From the NCBI GenBank assembly GCA_035358815.1, contig DAOPQC010000001.1:220461-284460 (forward strand): 64,000 nucleotides of DNA, given 5' to 3'. Source of the DNA: Thermoanaerobaculales bacterium. GTDB lineage: Bacteria > Acidobacteriota > Thermoanaerobaculia > Thermoanaerobaculales > Sulfomarinibacteraceae. Both the position numbers and the translations under genes were made by a program. Numbering within the stretch: the first letter of the stretch is position 1; each line of letters opens with the position of its first letter. The notes beneath the pieces are model-generated. The model was given only the letters and a program-made list of their open reading frames with translations. It made no database searches and had not been told where the DNA came from. Below, piece after piece: positions 44,837 to 53,278 of this stretch.

Positions 44837-46980
44837 CTCTCCCTCCTCTCGACCTCGTCCGCGCCAGCCGCTGGATCGCCGGTGGGCTCAGTGAGCAGCC
44901 AGCGCTCGAACCACGCGAGATTGCGCTCGAAGCTGTCGAGCAGCAGCAGGGGCTCGTCGATGCCGTGCCCGGTGCGCGGGTAGACCACGAGCACCGAGGG
45001 CACCTGGAAGTGCTGCAGGATTCCGTAGAACGGCGCGCCGGCATCGCGCGCCGCACTGGCCTCGCCGTACTCGAGAAGGACCGGCGTGCGAATGCGATCC
45101 GCCTGGTAGGAGGGCGACTGCTCCATGAGCTCCTGCAGCGCCCCGGGCTCCCAGGGCAGCCGGAAGCCGGTCTGGTCGCGCCGGAGCTGGACGTACTCCG
45201 GATTTCCGGCCGCCGTGAACTGGGCGTGAACCCAGTCGAAGTAGCCCTCGCCGATCGAGGCGGCGCGGAAGCGATCGGTTCGGGTGATGGCGTAGCCCGT
45301 CAGGCAGGCTCCGTAGCTGAACCCGGCGAGCCCCAGCCGCTCGGGGTCGGCGATGCCGCGCTCCACCAGCGAGTCGACGCCTGCCATCACGTCGGCGTAT
45401 GGGCCGGGGAGGAAGTCGCCGTGCTCCGGCATCGCCTGCCGGAGGGCGCGCCCCCAGCCGCCGCGGCCGCGGCTGTTGGGGACGAAGACCGCATAGCCGC
45501 GCGAGGCGAAGGTGAGGAACGGGTAGAGCGACTCGTCGAACTGGAAGCCGGTCCGCACCATCGACGGCCCGCCCGGGAGGTACACCAGCGTCGGCAGCGG
45601 GCGGTCGCTGGGGCGCCGGCCCGGCGGCAGCAGCAGGTGGCCATGGATCAGCGTGCCGTCGGCGCTCCGCCACGACAGCGTCTCCATCGCCGGGAGCCCC
45701 TCGCGCGGCCACTCGGGGTTGACCGCAGTCAGCGCCCGCGCATCGAAGCGGCCGAGCGGAGAGGTCACGATGTCGGCCGGCGTCGCGGGCCGCTCCGCGG
45801 TCATCGCCACCAGGTCGCGCTCGGGCAGCACGCTGAAGTGCTCGTAGTAGTCGCCGCCGTCCGGGGTGATCTGGCGGACCTGGCCCTCCCGGCTCGCGTG
45901 GAACAGGTGGCGGCCCCCCCGACGGAAGGCGTCGAAGTAGACCCCTTCGCTGCGGGCGTCCCAGGTCAGCTCGCCGGGCGCGCTGCCCCGCTCCCGCTCC
46001 GCGTCGGCGTCCGGGTAGGAGACCGGGCCGCCGGCCGCCGGCACGACGGCGACCCAGGAGCCGTAGTTCCAGTCCTTGACGCCGCGCTGGGAGACGAACG
46101 AGATCCAGCGGCCGTCCGGTGACCAGGCCGGCCTGATGTCCCAGCCGGGCTGCGCCACCAGGATGCTGTGAGTGCCGGTCGCCGCGTCCACCACGTAGAG
46201 GTCGTTGTCCAGTCCGGTGGCCTGGAAGGGATTGAGGATCCGGCCGTCGGTCACCGGAAGAGCGGAGACGACAAGCCGCCGGCTATCGGGGGACCAGGCG
46301 ATGTCGCTGACCGAGAGGGTGTCTGGGGTCACTCGGGCGAGCCTCCCGTCGGCGACGTCGAGGACCCACAGCTGGCCGGTCGGCGTGCCGTGGTCGTTCG
46401 GCCAGAACGGGCTGGCGACGTAACCCTTGACGGCATCTCCGCCGGGATCGTTCGCCGGGTCGACCGGCGGCACGACGAGCGCGACGAAGGCCAGCCGGGA
46501 GCCGTCCGGCGACCAGCGCAGCAGGTTGGCCGGCACGCCCCGGGGGTCCTCCTCGCGCCAGCCCTCCGCCATGGCGGTGAGCGGCCGCTCGGCTCCGCTC
46601 GCGACCTCCAACTCCCACAGCCGGGTGGCGCCGTCACGGGTCGAGAAGTAGACGAGCGACCGACCGTCCGGCCTCCAGACGGCGTGCAGGCTGCGGTAGG
46701 CCGACGTGCCCGCCGGTCCGTCGAGGAGCTTGCGGGGCGCCGCGCCGGGATCCGTGCCCACCAGCCACAGCTCGGTGTCGTAGCGGTTGTGCTCCCAATC
46801 CGTTCTGCGCAGCTCGTAGGCGACCGCGCCGCCGTCGGGGGAGAGCTGGACATCCTGGATGGCGTTGGCCGACAGGATCGCGCGCGGAGAGATCCCGGAG
46901 GCCGTCGCTGCTCGCGAGCTCCCCGACGCGGCGAGCGAGATGGTCACGATCGCGAGCGCTCGTGCGACACGGTACTGCAT
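44833..46980 (-). CDS. Secreted S9-family peptidase, second of pair
   Basis: A 715-residue enzyme. ATG 46980 is chosen because GGAGGG lies upstream and a signal peptide follows (ALAIVTISLAASGSSRA). The propeller carries SPDGGAVAYELRRTDWEHNR and several W-SPD repeats; the hydrolase domain has its Ser near residue 554 (LAGFSYGACLTG), Asp in the LLEYGEASAARDAG loop region and His in PRTGHGI. The active-site loops differ from the two neighbouring S9 genes, suggesting a different peptide preference. Divergent from the S9 gene at 47150. Confidence 0.9.
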   Translation of the reverse strand: MQYRVARALAIVTISLAASGSSRAATASGISPRAILSANAIQDVQLSPDGGAVAYELRRTDWEHNRYDTELWLVGTDPGAAPRKLLDGPAGTSAYRSLHAVWRPDGRSLVYFSTRDGATRLWELEVASGAERPLTAMAEGWREEDPRGVPANLLRWSPDGSRLAFVALVVPPVDPANDPGGDAVKGYVASPFWPNDHGTPTGQLWVLDVADGRLARVTPDTLSVSDIAWSPDSRRLVVSALPVTDGRILNPFQATGLDNDLYVVDAATGTHSILVAQPGWDIRPAWSPDGRWISFVSQRGVKDWNYGSWVAVVPAAGGPVSYPDADAERERGSAPGELTWDARSEGVYFDAFRRGGRHLFHASREGQVRQITPDGGDYYEHFSVLPERDLVAMTAERPATPADIVTSPLGRFDARALTAVNPEWPREGLPAMETLSWRSADGTLIHGHLLLPPGRRPSDRPLPTLVYLPGGPSMVRTGFQFDESLYPFLTFASRGYAVFVPNSRGRGGWGRALRQAMPEHGDFLPGPYADVMAGVDSLVERGIADPERLGLAGFSYGACLTGYAITRTDRFRAASIGEGYFDWVHAQFTAAGNPEYVQLRRDQTGFRLPWEPGALQELMEQSPSYQADRIRTPVLLEYGEASAARDAGAPFYGILQHFQVPSVLVVYPRTGHGIDEPLLLLDSFERNLAWFERWLLTEPTGDPAAGADEVERRER

Positions 46981-46998
46981 GGTTTTCTTCCCTCCCTC

Positions 46999-47023
46999 AA
47001 GAGTGCCAGGTTCAGACATCCGG
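46999..47023 (+). repeat. REP-like element, family 2
   Basis: AAGAGTGCCAGGTTCAGACA followed by TCCGG matches the family-2 element at 52811 in most positions. It lies in the divergent promoter region between two S9 peptidase genes. Confidence 0.45.
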
Positions 47024-47051
47024 GGCTCGCCGTATCGAGAGCCTCCCGCGC

Positions 47052-47080
47052 TTGACAGTGACCCTCAGCGGGCCTATGGT
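47052..47080 (+). promoter_or_regulatory. Sigma-70-like promoter for the S9 gene at 47150
   Basis: TTGACA at 47052-47057 and TATGGT at 47075-47080 are separated by 17 bases, the ideal spacing. It points toward the gene starting at 47150, with a predicted transcript start near 47087. Confidence 0.6.
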
Positions 47081-47111
47081 GGCTGAAATATGTTTTCGCG
47101 TCAACAGCTAC

Positions 47112-47128
47112 ATGAAAACGCGTTTCAT
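47112..47128. promoter_or_regulatory. Operator-like palindrome (LacI-type look)
   Basis: ATGAAAACGCGTTTCAT is an almost perfect palindrome centred on CGCG, the form of many LacI/GalR-family operators. It lies about 25-40 bases after the predicted transcript start and 22 bases before the ATG, in a locally AT-rich patch. A repressor site is plausible; no LacI-type gene is seen in the window. Confidence 0.45.
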
Positions 47129-47149
47129 TGCTGCACTCGGGAGGCCGGC

Positions 47150-49816
47150 ATGCGACACGCAACCGCATTGGTCACAGGCGTCGGATCAGGATGCTCCGCC
47201 GACCGGACATCCCGTTTCGGACCGGACGGCCCGCCCCACCGGGCGACCCGCACGGGCGCTTGCCGGTCGCGTCGCCTCGTCTCCCGGCTCGCCGCGAGCG
47301 CGATCCTGATCGCCTCGGTCACTGCCGCCGCCGACACCACATCCGAGATGCGCCCCTTTCGGGTCGACGACTTGTTCGAGCTCGAGGACGTGGGCCGGTA
47401 CTTCGGAGGACCCTACGCCTTCTCGGCCGACGGGCTGCAGCTCGCCATGACCCGCGTGCGTCCCAAGAAGCAGCTGGCGAACCACAAGTGGGAGTACCTC
47501 TGGGGCAACGCCGGAGGCGACGTCTGGGTGCAGTCCTCGCCGGACGTGGAGCTCGCCAACCTCACCGACGGCGCCTCGGACGGCTCCGGCTGGTGGTCGC
47601 CCCAGTTCTCTCCCGACACCACGAAGATCGCCATGCTGTCCACCCGCGGCGGCAGCGTTCGTCTCTGGCTCTGGGATTCGGCCACGGGCGAGCTGCGCCC
47701 GCTCACCGAGCGGGCCGTCGATCTCGGCGCCGACGTCCACGAGCGGCCCTTCGTGTGGGTCGACGACGGGCATCTGCTCTGCCCCGTCCTGCCCGAGGGG
47801 GAGCAGCCGCTGGGGATGAGGATCGAGCTGCAGACCCCCGCGATCGCGATGGCCGAGTGGCCGAAGGCGGCGAAGGGAACGGAGCCGACCGCGAGCGTCC
47901 TGGACAGCGGTGTGTCGCCGTGCCTCGACTGCCGCCCCCAGGGCGAGCTTCTCCTCATCGACGTCGCCACCGGCGAGGCGAAGACCATCCTCGAGGGGAA
48001 CATCCGCTGGCTCCAGGTGTCGCCGGACCGCGCGGCAGTCGCCTTCACCCGGCAGGTCTCGATCTACACACCGAAGCCCGACGAGTCGCTCGGGTTCGAC
48101 ACCTCGATGTACGCGGGCACGGCGCGGGTGGCCCTGGTGCGCACTGACGGCGGGCCGATCGCCATTGAGGGCGGGCTCCCCGGCGAAGCGCTCGAGGACT
48201 CCCTGCGCTGGTCGGCGGACGGCGGCGAGCTCGCCTACCTCGCCCGTGAAGGCGGGCGCGAGCACCCGCCCGTGCTCTACCGCGTGGACCTCGCGCTCCG
48301 GAGGGTGACGGCCCTGCCCCTCGGCGGTATCGATGCCGCGCCCATCATCCGCGAGTCCTCCCAGCTCGAGTGGACGGCCGCCGGCGACCTGATGGTTCGC
48401 GGCGCCGAGCGGACGCCCGGGCAGGCGATCGATGTCGCCACCCGCCGTGACTGGTGGCTGGTGAGCGGGACCGACGCGCCCCGCCTCCTGACCGCCGAGC
48501 TCGAAAGCCCGCCCACCCAGCTCTGGCCGCAGGACGGGCGGCGCGCCTTCGTCGGGCTGGCAGGTGGAGACATCTGGCGCCTCGATCCCGCAGTCGGGAC
48601 GCTTGAGAACCTGACGAGCGAGCTCGAGCCGGAGGTCGACCACATCTCCTGGCCGGCGATGACCAACCAGGGGGACGACGAGTACCGGCAGCCGGGCAGG
48701 ACGTACGGGCAGGTGCTGTTCGCGGCGGGCCGCGACGCGGAGATCGCGCCGTACGCCCTCGACCTGCACACCGGCGCGATCATCACCCTTCCGAAAGCTG
48801 CGCCCGGAGCCCGCCTCGTCGCCTACGAGCCGGTCACGCGAACGGCGGTGATGTATGCCGCCGATCGCGCCGGCATGACCGTATGGCGAACGACGCCGGG
48901 GGCTCAGGAGGCCGCGGTGCTGGTGGCCGCGAATCGCTTCCTGTCGCAGGTCGCCGAGGCCGCCTTCCGGGCGCTCGAGTACACCAGCCTGAACGGGGAG
49001 AAGCTCGCCGGCTGGATGCTGCTGCCGCCCGGCTACGAGCCCGGCCGGCGCTACCCTGTGATCACCTGGGTGTACGCGGGTGCGGTCTACGGCAAGCGCC
49101 CCCCCGAGTTCATGGGCATCAACAGCAGCTCCGCTCTGAACCTGCAGGTCGCGGCCGCGCACGGCTATGTCGTGCTGCTTCCCAGCATGCCGCTGGCCAG
49201 GGAAGGCCTCGCCGAGGAGCCCATGCTCCGCCTGACCGAAGGGGTGCTGCCAGCGGTGGACCGGCTGGTCGAGCTGGGAATCGCCGATCCCGACCGGCTC
49301 TTCGTCATGGGGCAGAGCTTTGGCGGCTTCTCGACCTACGGCCTCGTCACCCAGACGCGCCGCTTCCGGGCGGGCGTGGCCCTGGCCGGCCTGTCCAACC
49401 TGATCAGCATGTACGGCCAGCTCGACGCGCGCGAGCGCTACACGCCCTACCCGCACGAGCACTTCTTCCAGCAGGCGATCATGGAGTCGGCGCAGGTCGG
49501 CATGGGCAACCCGCCCTGGCGGGATCTGGGCCGATACCTGCGCAACAGCCCGATCTTCCACGTCGAGCGGGTGCAGACCCCGCTGCTGATCATCCAGGGG
49601 GACCTCGACTACGTGCCCATCCAGCAGGGCGAGGAGTTCTTCACGTCCCTGTACCGCCAAGGCAAGCGCGCCCGCTTCGTCCGCTACTGGGGCGAGGGCC
49701 ACGTGCTCGAGAGCCCGGCCAACATCCGCGACATGTGGGTACAGATCTTCCGCTGGTTCGACGAGATCTCATCCGGGGCTCCCGTCGAGGGGCAGGGATC
49801 CTCGACGAAGCCCTGA
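47150..49816 (+). CDS. Secreted S9-family peptidase, divergent gene
   Basis: An 888-residue enzyme if started at ATG 47150, which has GGGAGG upstream; an earlier ATG (47090) lies in the operator-like region. A basic N-terminal segment of ~45 residues precedes the hydrophobic signal (LVSRLAASAILIASVTAAAD), longer than usual. A long beta-propeller (SADGLQLAMTRVRPKKQ, FSPDTTKIAML) is followed by the hydrolase domain with Ser near 722 (VMGQSFGGFSTYG), Asp in IQGDLDYVP and His in WGEGHVLE. It is the fourth secreted S9 peptidase in 10 kb. Confidence 0.9.
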   Translation: MRHATALVTGVGSGCSADRTSRFGPDGPPHRATRTGACRSRRLVSRLAASAILIASVTAAADTTSEMRPFRVDDLFELEDVGRYFGGPYAFSADGLQLAMTRVRPKKQLANHKWEYLWGNAGGDVWVQSSPDVELANLTDGASDGSGWWSPQFSPDTTKIAMLSTRGGSVRLWLWDSATGELRPLTERAVDLGADVHERPFVWVDDGHLLCPVLPEGEQPLGMRIELQTPAIAMAEWPKAAKGTEPTASVLDSGVSPCLDCRPQGELLLIDVATGEAKTILEGNIRWLQVSPDRAAVAFTRQVSIYTPKPDESLGFDTSMYAGTARVALVRTDGGPIAIEGGLPGEALEDSLRWSADGGELAYLAREGGREHPPVLYRVDLALRRVTALPLGGIDAAPIIRESSQLEWTAAGDLMVRGAERTPGQAIDVATRRDWWLVSGTDAPRLLTAELESPPTQLWPQDGRRAFVGLAGGDIWRLDPAVGTLENLTSELEPEVDHISWPAMTNQGDDEYRQPGRTYGQVLFAAGRDAEIAPYALDLHTGAIITLPKAAPGARLVAYEPVTRTAVMYAADRAGMTVWRTTPGAQEAAVLVAANRFLSQVAEAAFRALEYTSLNGEKLAGWMLLPPGYEPGRRYPVITWVYAGAVYGKRPPEFMGINSSSALNLQVAAAHGYVVLLPSMPLAREGLAEEPMLRLTEGVLPAVDRLVELGIADPDRLFVMGQSFGGFSTYGLVTQTRRFRAGVALAGLSNLISMYGQLDARERYTPYPHEHFFQQAIMESAQVGMGNPPWRDLGRYLRNSPIFHVERVQTPLLIIQGDLDYVPIQQGEEFFTSLYRQGKRARFVRYWGEGHVLESPANIRDMWVQIFRWFDEISSGAPVEGQGSSTKP

Positions 49817-49901
49817 GGAACCCCCGCACCCGGCACCGGGGTACGCAGGTTAATCTGTCCAACTCAAAACCGGCGTTGACAACCAGCTGCCGCGCTCCAT
49901 C

Positions 49902-50477
49902 CTATGCATCTTCACAACCGTCAAGATCCTCTTCGGTGGCGGGTTCTCCGTAAATCCATGTGTCCGGTTCAAACTTGGAAGTCGCGCCCGGGTGGCGGCG
50001 GTCTACAGAATCAACCACAACCGGCCGAATCCTGACTACGGGATCGTCGACCTGTTCGTCCTTTCTGAGTCTCACCGCAACGCGGGCGGCGTACTCGTCA
50101 ACGTCTCTCTCCACTCGGTAGTCGCGTGACACGCTATCAAACGGCTGAATCACAACGGCCGTCCCCGTCGGCGGCTGCCATACCCGCGCCAATCTCTTCC
50201 ATTTCAGTCCGACTCTGTATTCCAGTATTACATCTGCGACTCTGAGTGGATTTGGGGTGCGATTGTCAATCCGGATGTTCACCGCGCCTTGATAGATCAC
50301 GTTTCTCGTACCGCAGTCGACAGTCTTTAATCCAGTGATCTTGTGCACAGTCACGCTGGCGACTACTTTCTCCCGCATGCGCTTGAATACGTTGAGAACG
50401 TCTTCGACTACTCCGGCAATGCCCCTGACAGCAATTGCGGTGGCTGAAATCGCGCCAATGATCTCTAATTCCATCAT
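49902..50477 (-). CDS. Protein of unknown function with membrane-proximal N-terminus
   Basis: A 191-residue product if started at ATG 50477 (ACGGGGGGC upstream). N-terminal helices (LEIIGAISATAIAVRGIAGV, VEDVLNVFKRMREK) are followed by a beta-rich part (NVIYQGAVNIRIDNRTPNPL, RVADVILEYRVG) that looks like an immunoglobulin-type sandwich, and an acidic tail. Codon use and base composition are less GC-rich than the flanks, suggesting acquisition. I do not recognise the family. Confidence 0.55.
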   Translation of the reverse strand: MMELEIIGAISATAIAVRGIAGVVEDVLNVFKRMREKVVASVTVHKITGLKTVDCGTRNVIYQGAVNIRIDNRTPNPLRVADVILEYRVGLKWKRLARVWQPPTGTAVVIQPFDSVSRDYRVERDVDEYAARVAVRLRKDEQVDDPVVRIRPVVVDSVDRRHPGATSKFEPDTWIYGEPATEEDLDGCEDA

Positions 50478-50721
50478 GCCCCCCGTGTCGCATGCAGTTA
50501 TCGAAGCGGAGCGGTCCTGACAATTGATCGTCGCACTTTCCACGAACAGAATAGACAAGAAGTGGCGGGCACGCGAGGTAACCTCAGCGGGTGTGTGAAC
50601 GAGGAGAGGGCGGCTGCACGCGCCACTCGAATCGTTCAAGGCATGCTCTCAAGTCATTGTTGTGCGGCGGGTGCTGGGTACCCCGTAACTCCTCGCCATA
50701 GTCCGTCTTGCGGGGGGCGAC

Positions 50722-51108
50722 ATGGCCGGGCATGCTCCAGGGGTGGGCACGAGTGAGCTGAGCAGCCTGTGCGAGCAGCTCGCCGGCGAGATCGCCGAGG
50801 AGCTGCGATCGGGCCGCAGTAGGAAGTTGCGGTACCCGGCGGAGCTGCGCCTACGGGTCGTGTCGCACGCGCGGGTGTGCCGCGGCGCCGGCGGCGGCCG
50901 GATGTGGCTCGAGGAGAAGCTTGGCGAGCGCATCAACCAGACCCGCTTTGGCCAGCTCAAGGCGACCGGCACGAAGAACGTCGGCATCGCCTGCCCCTAC
51001 TGCTGGGCGATGCTGTCCGACGCCCAGCGCGAGCTCGGCCACGAGCACGCGAAGACCTGGCACGTCATCGAGCTCGTTGCCATGGCGATGGGGGAGCCGA
51101 AGGCGTAG
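50722..51108 (+). pseudogene. Chimeric open frame: transposase-accessory-like start fused to Fe-S protein tail
   Basis: The first ~54 residues (ELSSLCEQLAGEIAEELRSG, RKLRYPAELRLRVVSHARV) resemble the N-terminus of HTH transposase-accessory proteins (xxYPxELRxRVVxxAR). The remaining ~74 residues (GAGGGRMWLEEKLGERINQT..., ACPYCWAMLSDAQREL) are the end of a CCG-type Fe-S oxidoreductase subunit and match 52567-52791. Neither parent is complete, and the first Cys of the usual CCGAGG motif is replaced (VCRGAGG). This is a fusion at a rearrangement point rather than a functional gene. Confidence 0.6.
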
Positions 51109-51127
51109 CGCCCGCCGGCTCGATTGT
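50884..51127 (+). repeat. Direct repeat of Fe-S protein tail, copy 1
   Basis: 244 bases that recur at 52567-52810 at a constant offset of 1683 with scattered substitutions. The repeat runs past the stop codon into CGCCCGCCGGCTCGATTGT. Confidence 0.85.
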
Positions 51128-51304
51128 TGGCCACGAGCTGCCGAACCAGAATTCCTGAGTCTATGGACCCGGCACCATCCGTCACCAGATCTACCTTCAT
51201 CGAGAGCAGGGTCGGCAAGGCCGACCTCCTCGTTTCTCGATCACTCTCAGCGCAGTTATCCTTGTCGTTGTGAAGGTCGAACTTGTCTATACGCGAGCCA
51301 GCAC

Positions 51305-52411
51305 ATGAAGGGAATTGAGGAGTTCCTCGAACAAGTAAGACAGCTGAACCAGCCCGGGTCTGCGTTCGAGAAGGTCATCAGTGAATTAGACCGACATGTA
51401 GCCATGGCCTGTGGTAGCCAACTCCAGACGGCGATAGAGCAATTGGACGCACAATCAGGCTTCCTGAGGCGGGCGTTAGAGCCCTACGGTAGGTACCGCG
51501 AGGAGATGGAGAGAATAGTCGGCGCCGTCAACTCTCAACGATTGCTTGGCCCAGGGGAGGAGCTGCAGCGGGCAATCAAGCAGCTGGAGGGTCAGTCTGA
51601 GGTCGTGAGACAAGTTTTGGAGCCTTACGGTAGGTACCGCGAGGAGATGGAGAGAATGGTCGCCGCGATTAGCTCTCAATACCTCCTTGGCGCCGGGGGC
51701 GAGCTGCAGCAAACAATTAGGCAGTTGGAGGCGCAGTCTGAGTTCGTGAGACAGGCGTTGGAGCCGTACGGCAGCTACCGCGAGCACATCGAGAGAATCG
51801 CCAAGAGTGTCAAACTTGAAGAGCTGCTAGCGGGATCCCTACTGAGGCCTTGGGGTGCCCTAGATTCAACGGAGGATCTCCTCGCGTACGTCAACTCGTA
51901 TTCAGCTAATGTCGTTGCCACGGTAGCCGAATTCGCGGAAGACGGTCCGCTTGACGCAGCCGATCCGCGTCTTCGACGTTGCCTTGATTATGTCGCTGGT
52001 CTTCTTGCCCTGGCGCCGAAGAGTCTACCCATAGCCAAGTACTTGATGTCGATACTCCTGCCTCTAGTCATCGCCGTCTGGAACCACAGCCAATCGGAAG
52101 AGGCCAGGAGGGAAGTCTCCGATCGGTTGAGCGCGATAGAAACGCGCCTTCTGAGTAGACCCGACGAAATACGTGACGGAGGATTGGATCATCCCGAGTT
52201 TATCGTCCATACGGCAGTCAACTTGCGAAACGGCCCCTCCGAAGAAAGCGAGAAGATAACGGTCCTACGTCGGGGCACCACGGTTGCGGCACTCGAAATC
52301 AACGGCCCGTGGGCTAAGGTAGGGGTGTTTGATCTTAGGGACGGAGTGGTGAAAGAAGGCTGGGTGTATACGAAGTACATTATGCTCGTCGGACCCGTAG
52401 ACGGCGATTAA
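51305..52411 (+). CDS. Membrane protein with three 47-residue repeats and a C-terminal SH3-like domain
   Basis: A 368-residue protein from ATG 51305. Residues ~40-180 hold three copies of a 47-residue helical unit (GELQxxIxQLExQSExVRQxL, then EPYGRYREEMERM); the DNA copies are exactly 141 bases apart. A helical section follows, one hydrophobic segment (YLMSILLPLVIAVW, about 250-264), a short coiled stretch and a bacterial SH3-like domain at ~305-362 (VNLRNGPSEESEKITVLRRG, GWVYTKYI). No signal peptide is seen, so orientation is uncertain. The ribosome site is weak. It is bracketed by the duplicated Fe-S fragments, as if inserted. Family unknown. Confidence 0.65.
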   Translation: MKGIEEFLEQVRQLNQPGSAFEKVISELDRHVAMACGSQLQTAIEQLDAQSGFLRRALEPYGRYREEMERIVGAVNSQRLLGPGEELQRAIKQLEGQSEVVRQVLEPYGRYREEMERMVAAISSQYLLGAGGELQQTIRQLEAQSEFVRQALEPYGSYREHIERIAKSVKLEELLAGSLLRPWGALDSTEDLLAYVNSYSANVVATVAEFAEDGPLDAADPRLRRCLDYVAGLLALAPKSLPIAKYLMSILLPLVIAVWNHSQSEEARREVSDRLSAIETRLLSRPDEIRDGGLDHPEFIVHTAVNLRNGPSEESEKITVLRRGTTVAALEINGPWAKVGVFDLRDGVVKEGWVYTKYIMLVGPVDGD

Positions 52412-52454
52412 GTAAGATCGAGCTACTGGCTCCACCGCTTGTTCCGCAGATCTA

Positions 52455-52791
52455 CGAGCCGGCCGCACCAACGGCGAGTACGACGCGCCCCGCTTCCTGC
52501 TCCGCGCGATCCCCGGCGGTGAGGGTGCGTGAGGCCGAGCTTCACCGCGAGCGGGCCATGTGCTGCGGCGCCGGCGGCGGCCGGATGTGGCTCGAGGAGA
52601 AGCTCGGCGAGCGCATCAACCAGACCCGTTTCACCCAGCTCGCGGCCTCCGGCACCAAGAATGTCGGCGTCGCCTGCCCCTACTGCTGGGCCATGCTGTC
52701 CGACGCCCAGCGCGAGCTCGGCCACGAGCGGGCGAAGACCTGGGACGTCATCGAACTCGTCGCCATGGCGATGGGCGAACCGAAGGCGTAG
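52455..52791 (+). pseudogene. Frameshifted 3' part of a CCG-domain Fe-S protein
   Basis: One frame reads GRTNGEYDAPRFLLRAIPGG up to about 52515; after a frameshift the next reads VREAELHRERAMCCGAGGGR and on to ACPYCWAMLSDAQREL and a stop at 52791. Joined, they resemble the second CCG domain of a glycolate-oxidase/heterodisulfide-reductase-type Fe-S subunit, with the CCG Cys pair kept. All upstream domains are absent. Confidence 0.7.
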
Positions 52792-52810
52792 CGCCCGCCG
52801 GCTCGATTGT
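52567..52810 (+). repeat. Direct repeat of Fe-S protein tail, copy 2
   Basis: Second copy of 50884-51127. The copy ends exactly where the tandem REP-like pair begins (52811). Confidence 0.85.
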
Positions 52811-52860
52811 CGAAAAGGTGCCGGGTTCATACATTCGAAAAGGTGCCGGGTTCATACATT
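52811..52860 (+). repeat. Tandem duplicated 25-base REP-like element, family 2
   Basis: Two identical 25-base units (52811-52835 and 52836-52860), each beginning CGAAAAGGTGCCGGGTTCAT. An inverted relative is at 53194-53218, so the RAYT remnant between them is bracketed as the intact RAYT is at 10.7-11.9 kb. Confidence 0.6.
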
Positions 52861-53054
52861 CGGTGTTTGGCGATGTCCATCGCCGGTCACCGTCCGGGAG
52901 GGAACCGCCGCGGCGAGGGCAGGGTCGAGCTCGTCCATCTGGCGGCCTTGCCGTCGTCGTCGCGTCGCCGGCAAATGCCTCTTCTCCCCCTGACTGAGAC
53001 ATGCCGTGTCATACCGGACTCCCGACGTCGCGGCCAGGTCCTTCTCCAGCCGCA

Positions 53055-53160
53055 GCCGCTCGGCCTTGCCGTCGTCGGCAAACATCCGCTCGCCGCGCGT
53101 CACCCTGTTGGAGAGGTGGGAGATCCCGCCCTCAACGAACACCCGCGGCACCCTCGGCAT
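53055..53160 (-). pseudogene. 5' remnant of a RAYT transposase gene
   Basis: From ATG 53160 the minus strand reads MPRVPRVFVEGGISHLSNRV then TRGERMFADDGKAERL, matching residues 1-37 of the intact RAYT (RPRLLIEGGIYHVYNRVSRG). After that the frame carries unrelated sequence; the HYH and Tyr motifs are missing. Confidence 0.7.
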
Positions 53161-53193
53161 CACGGAGCGCTCGCGCCGTTCGACCTCGAATCA

Positions 53194-53218
53194 CCGAATG
53201 TGCGAAACCGGCACTTTT
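53194..53218 (-). repeat. REP-like element, family 2 (inverted)
   Basis: Reverse complement AAAAGTGCCGGTTTCGCACA followed by TTCGG, a close relative of the tandem units at 52811-52860 in opposite orientation. Confidence 0.5.
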
Positions 53219-53278
53219 GCGGCCAGGTTGCACGTGGTTCCGGAGCCGGTGCGGCCGTGCCGCGGGGCCGGCGCCTGC

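Noticed and set aside
50722..51108. A functional small Fe-S protein
   Set aside because: The first half resembles a transposase accessory, the second is a tail fragment duplicated downstream, and the first Cys of the cluster motif is missing.
51476..51825. Regular 141-base repeats as a possible CRISPR array
   Set aside because: The repeats are coding, in frame, without short palindromic repeats or unique spacers, and no cas gene is present.
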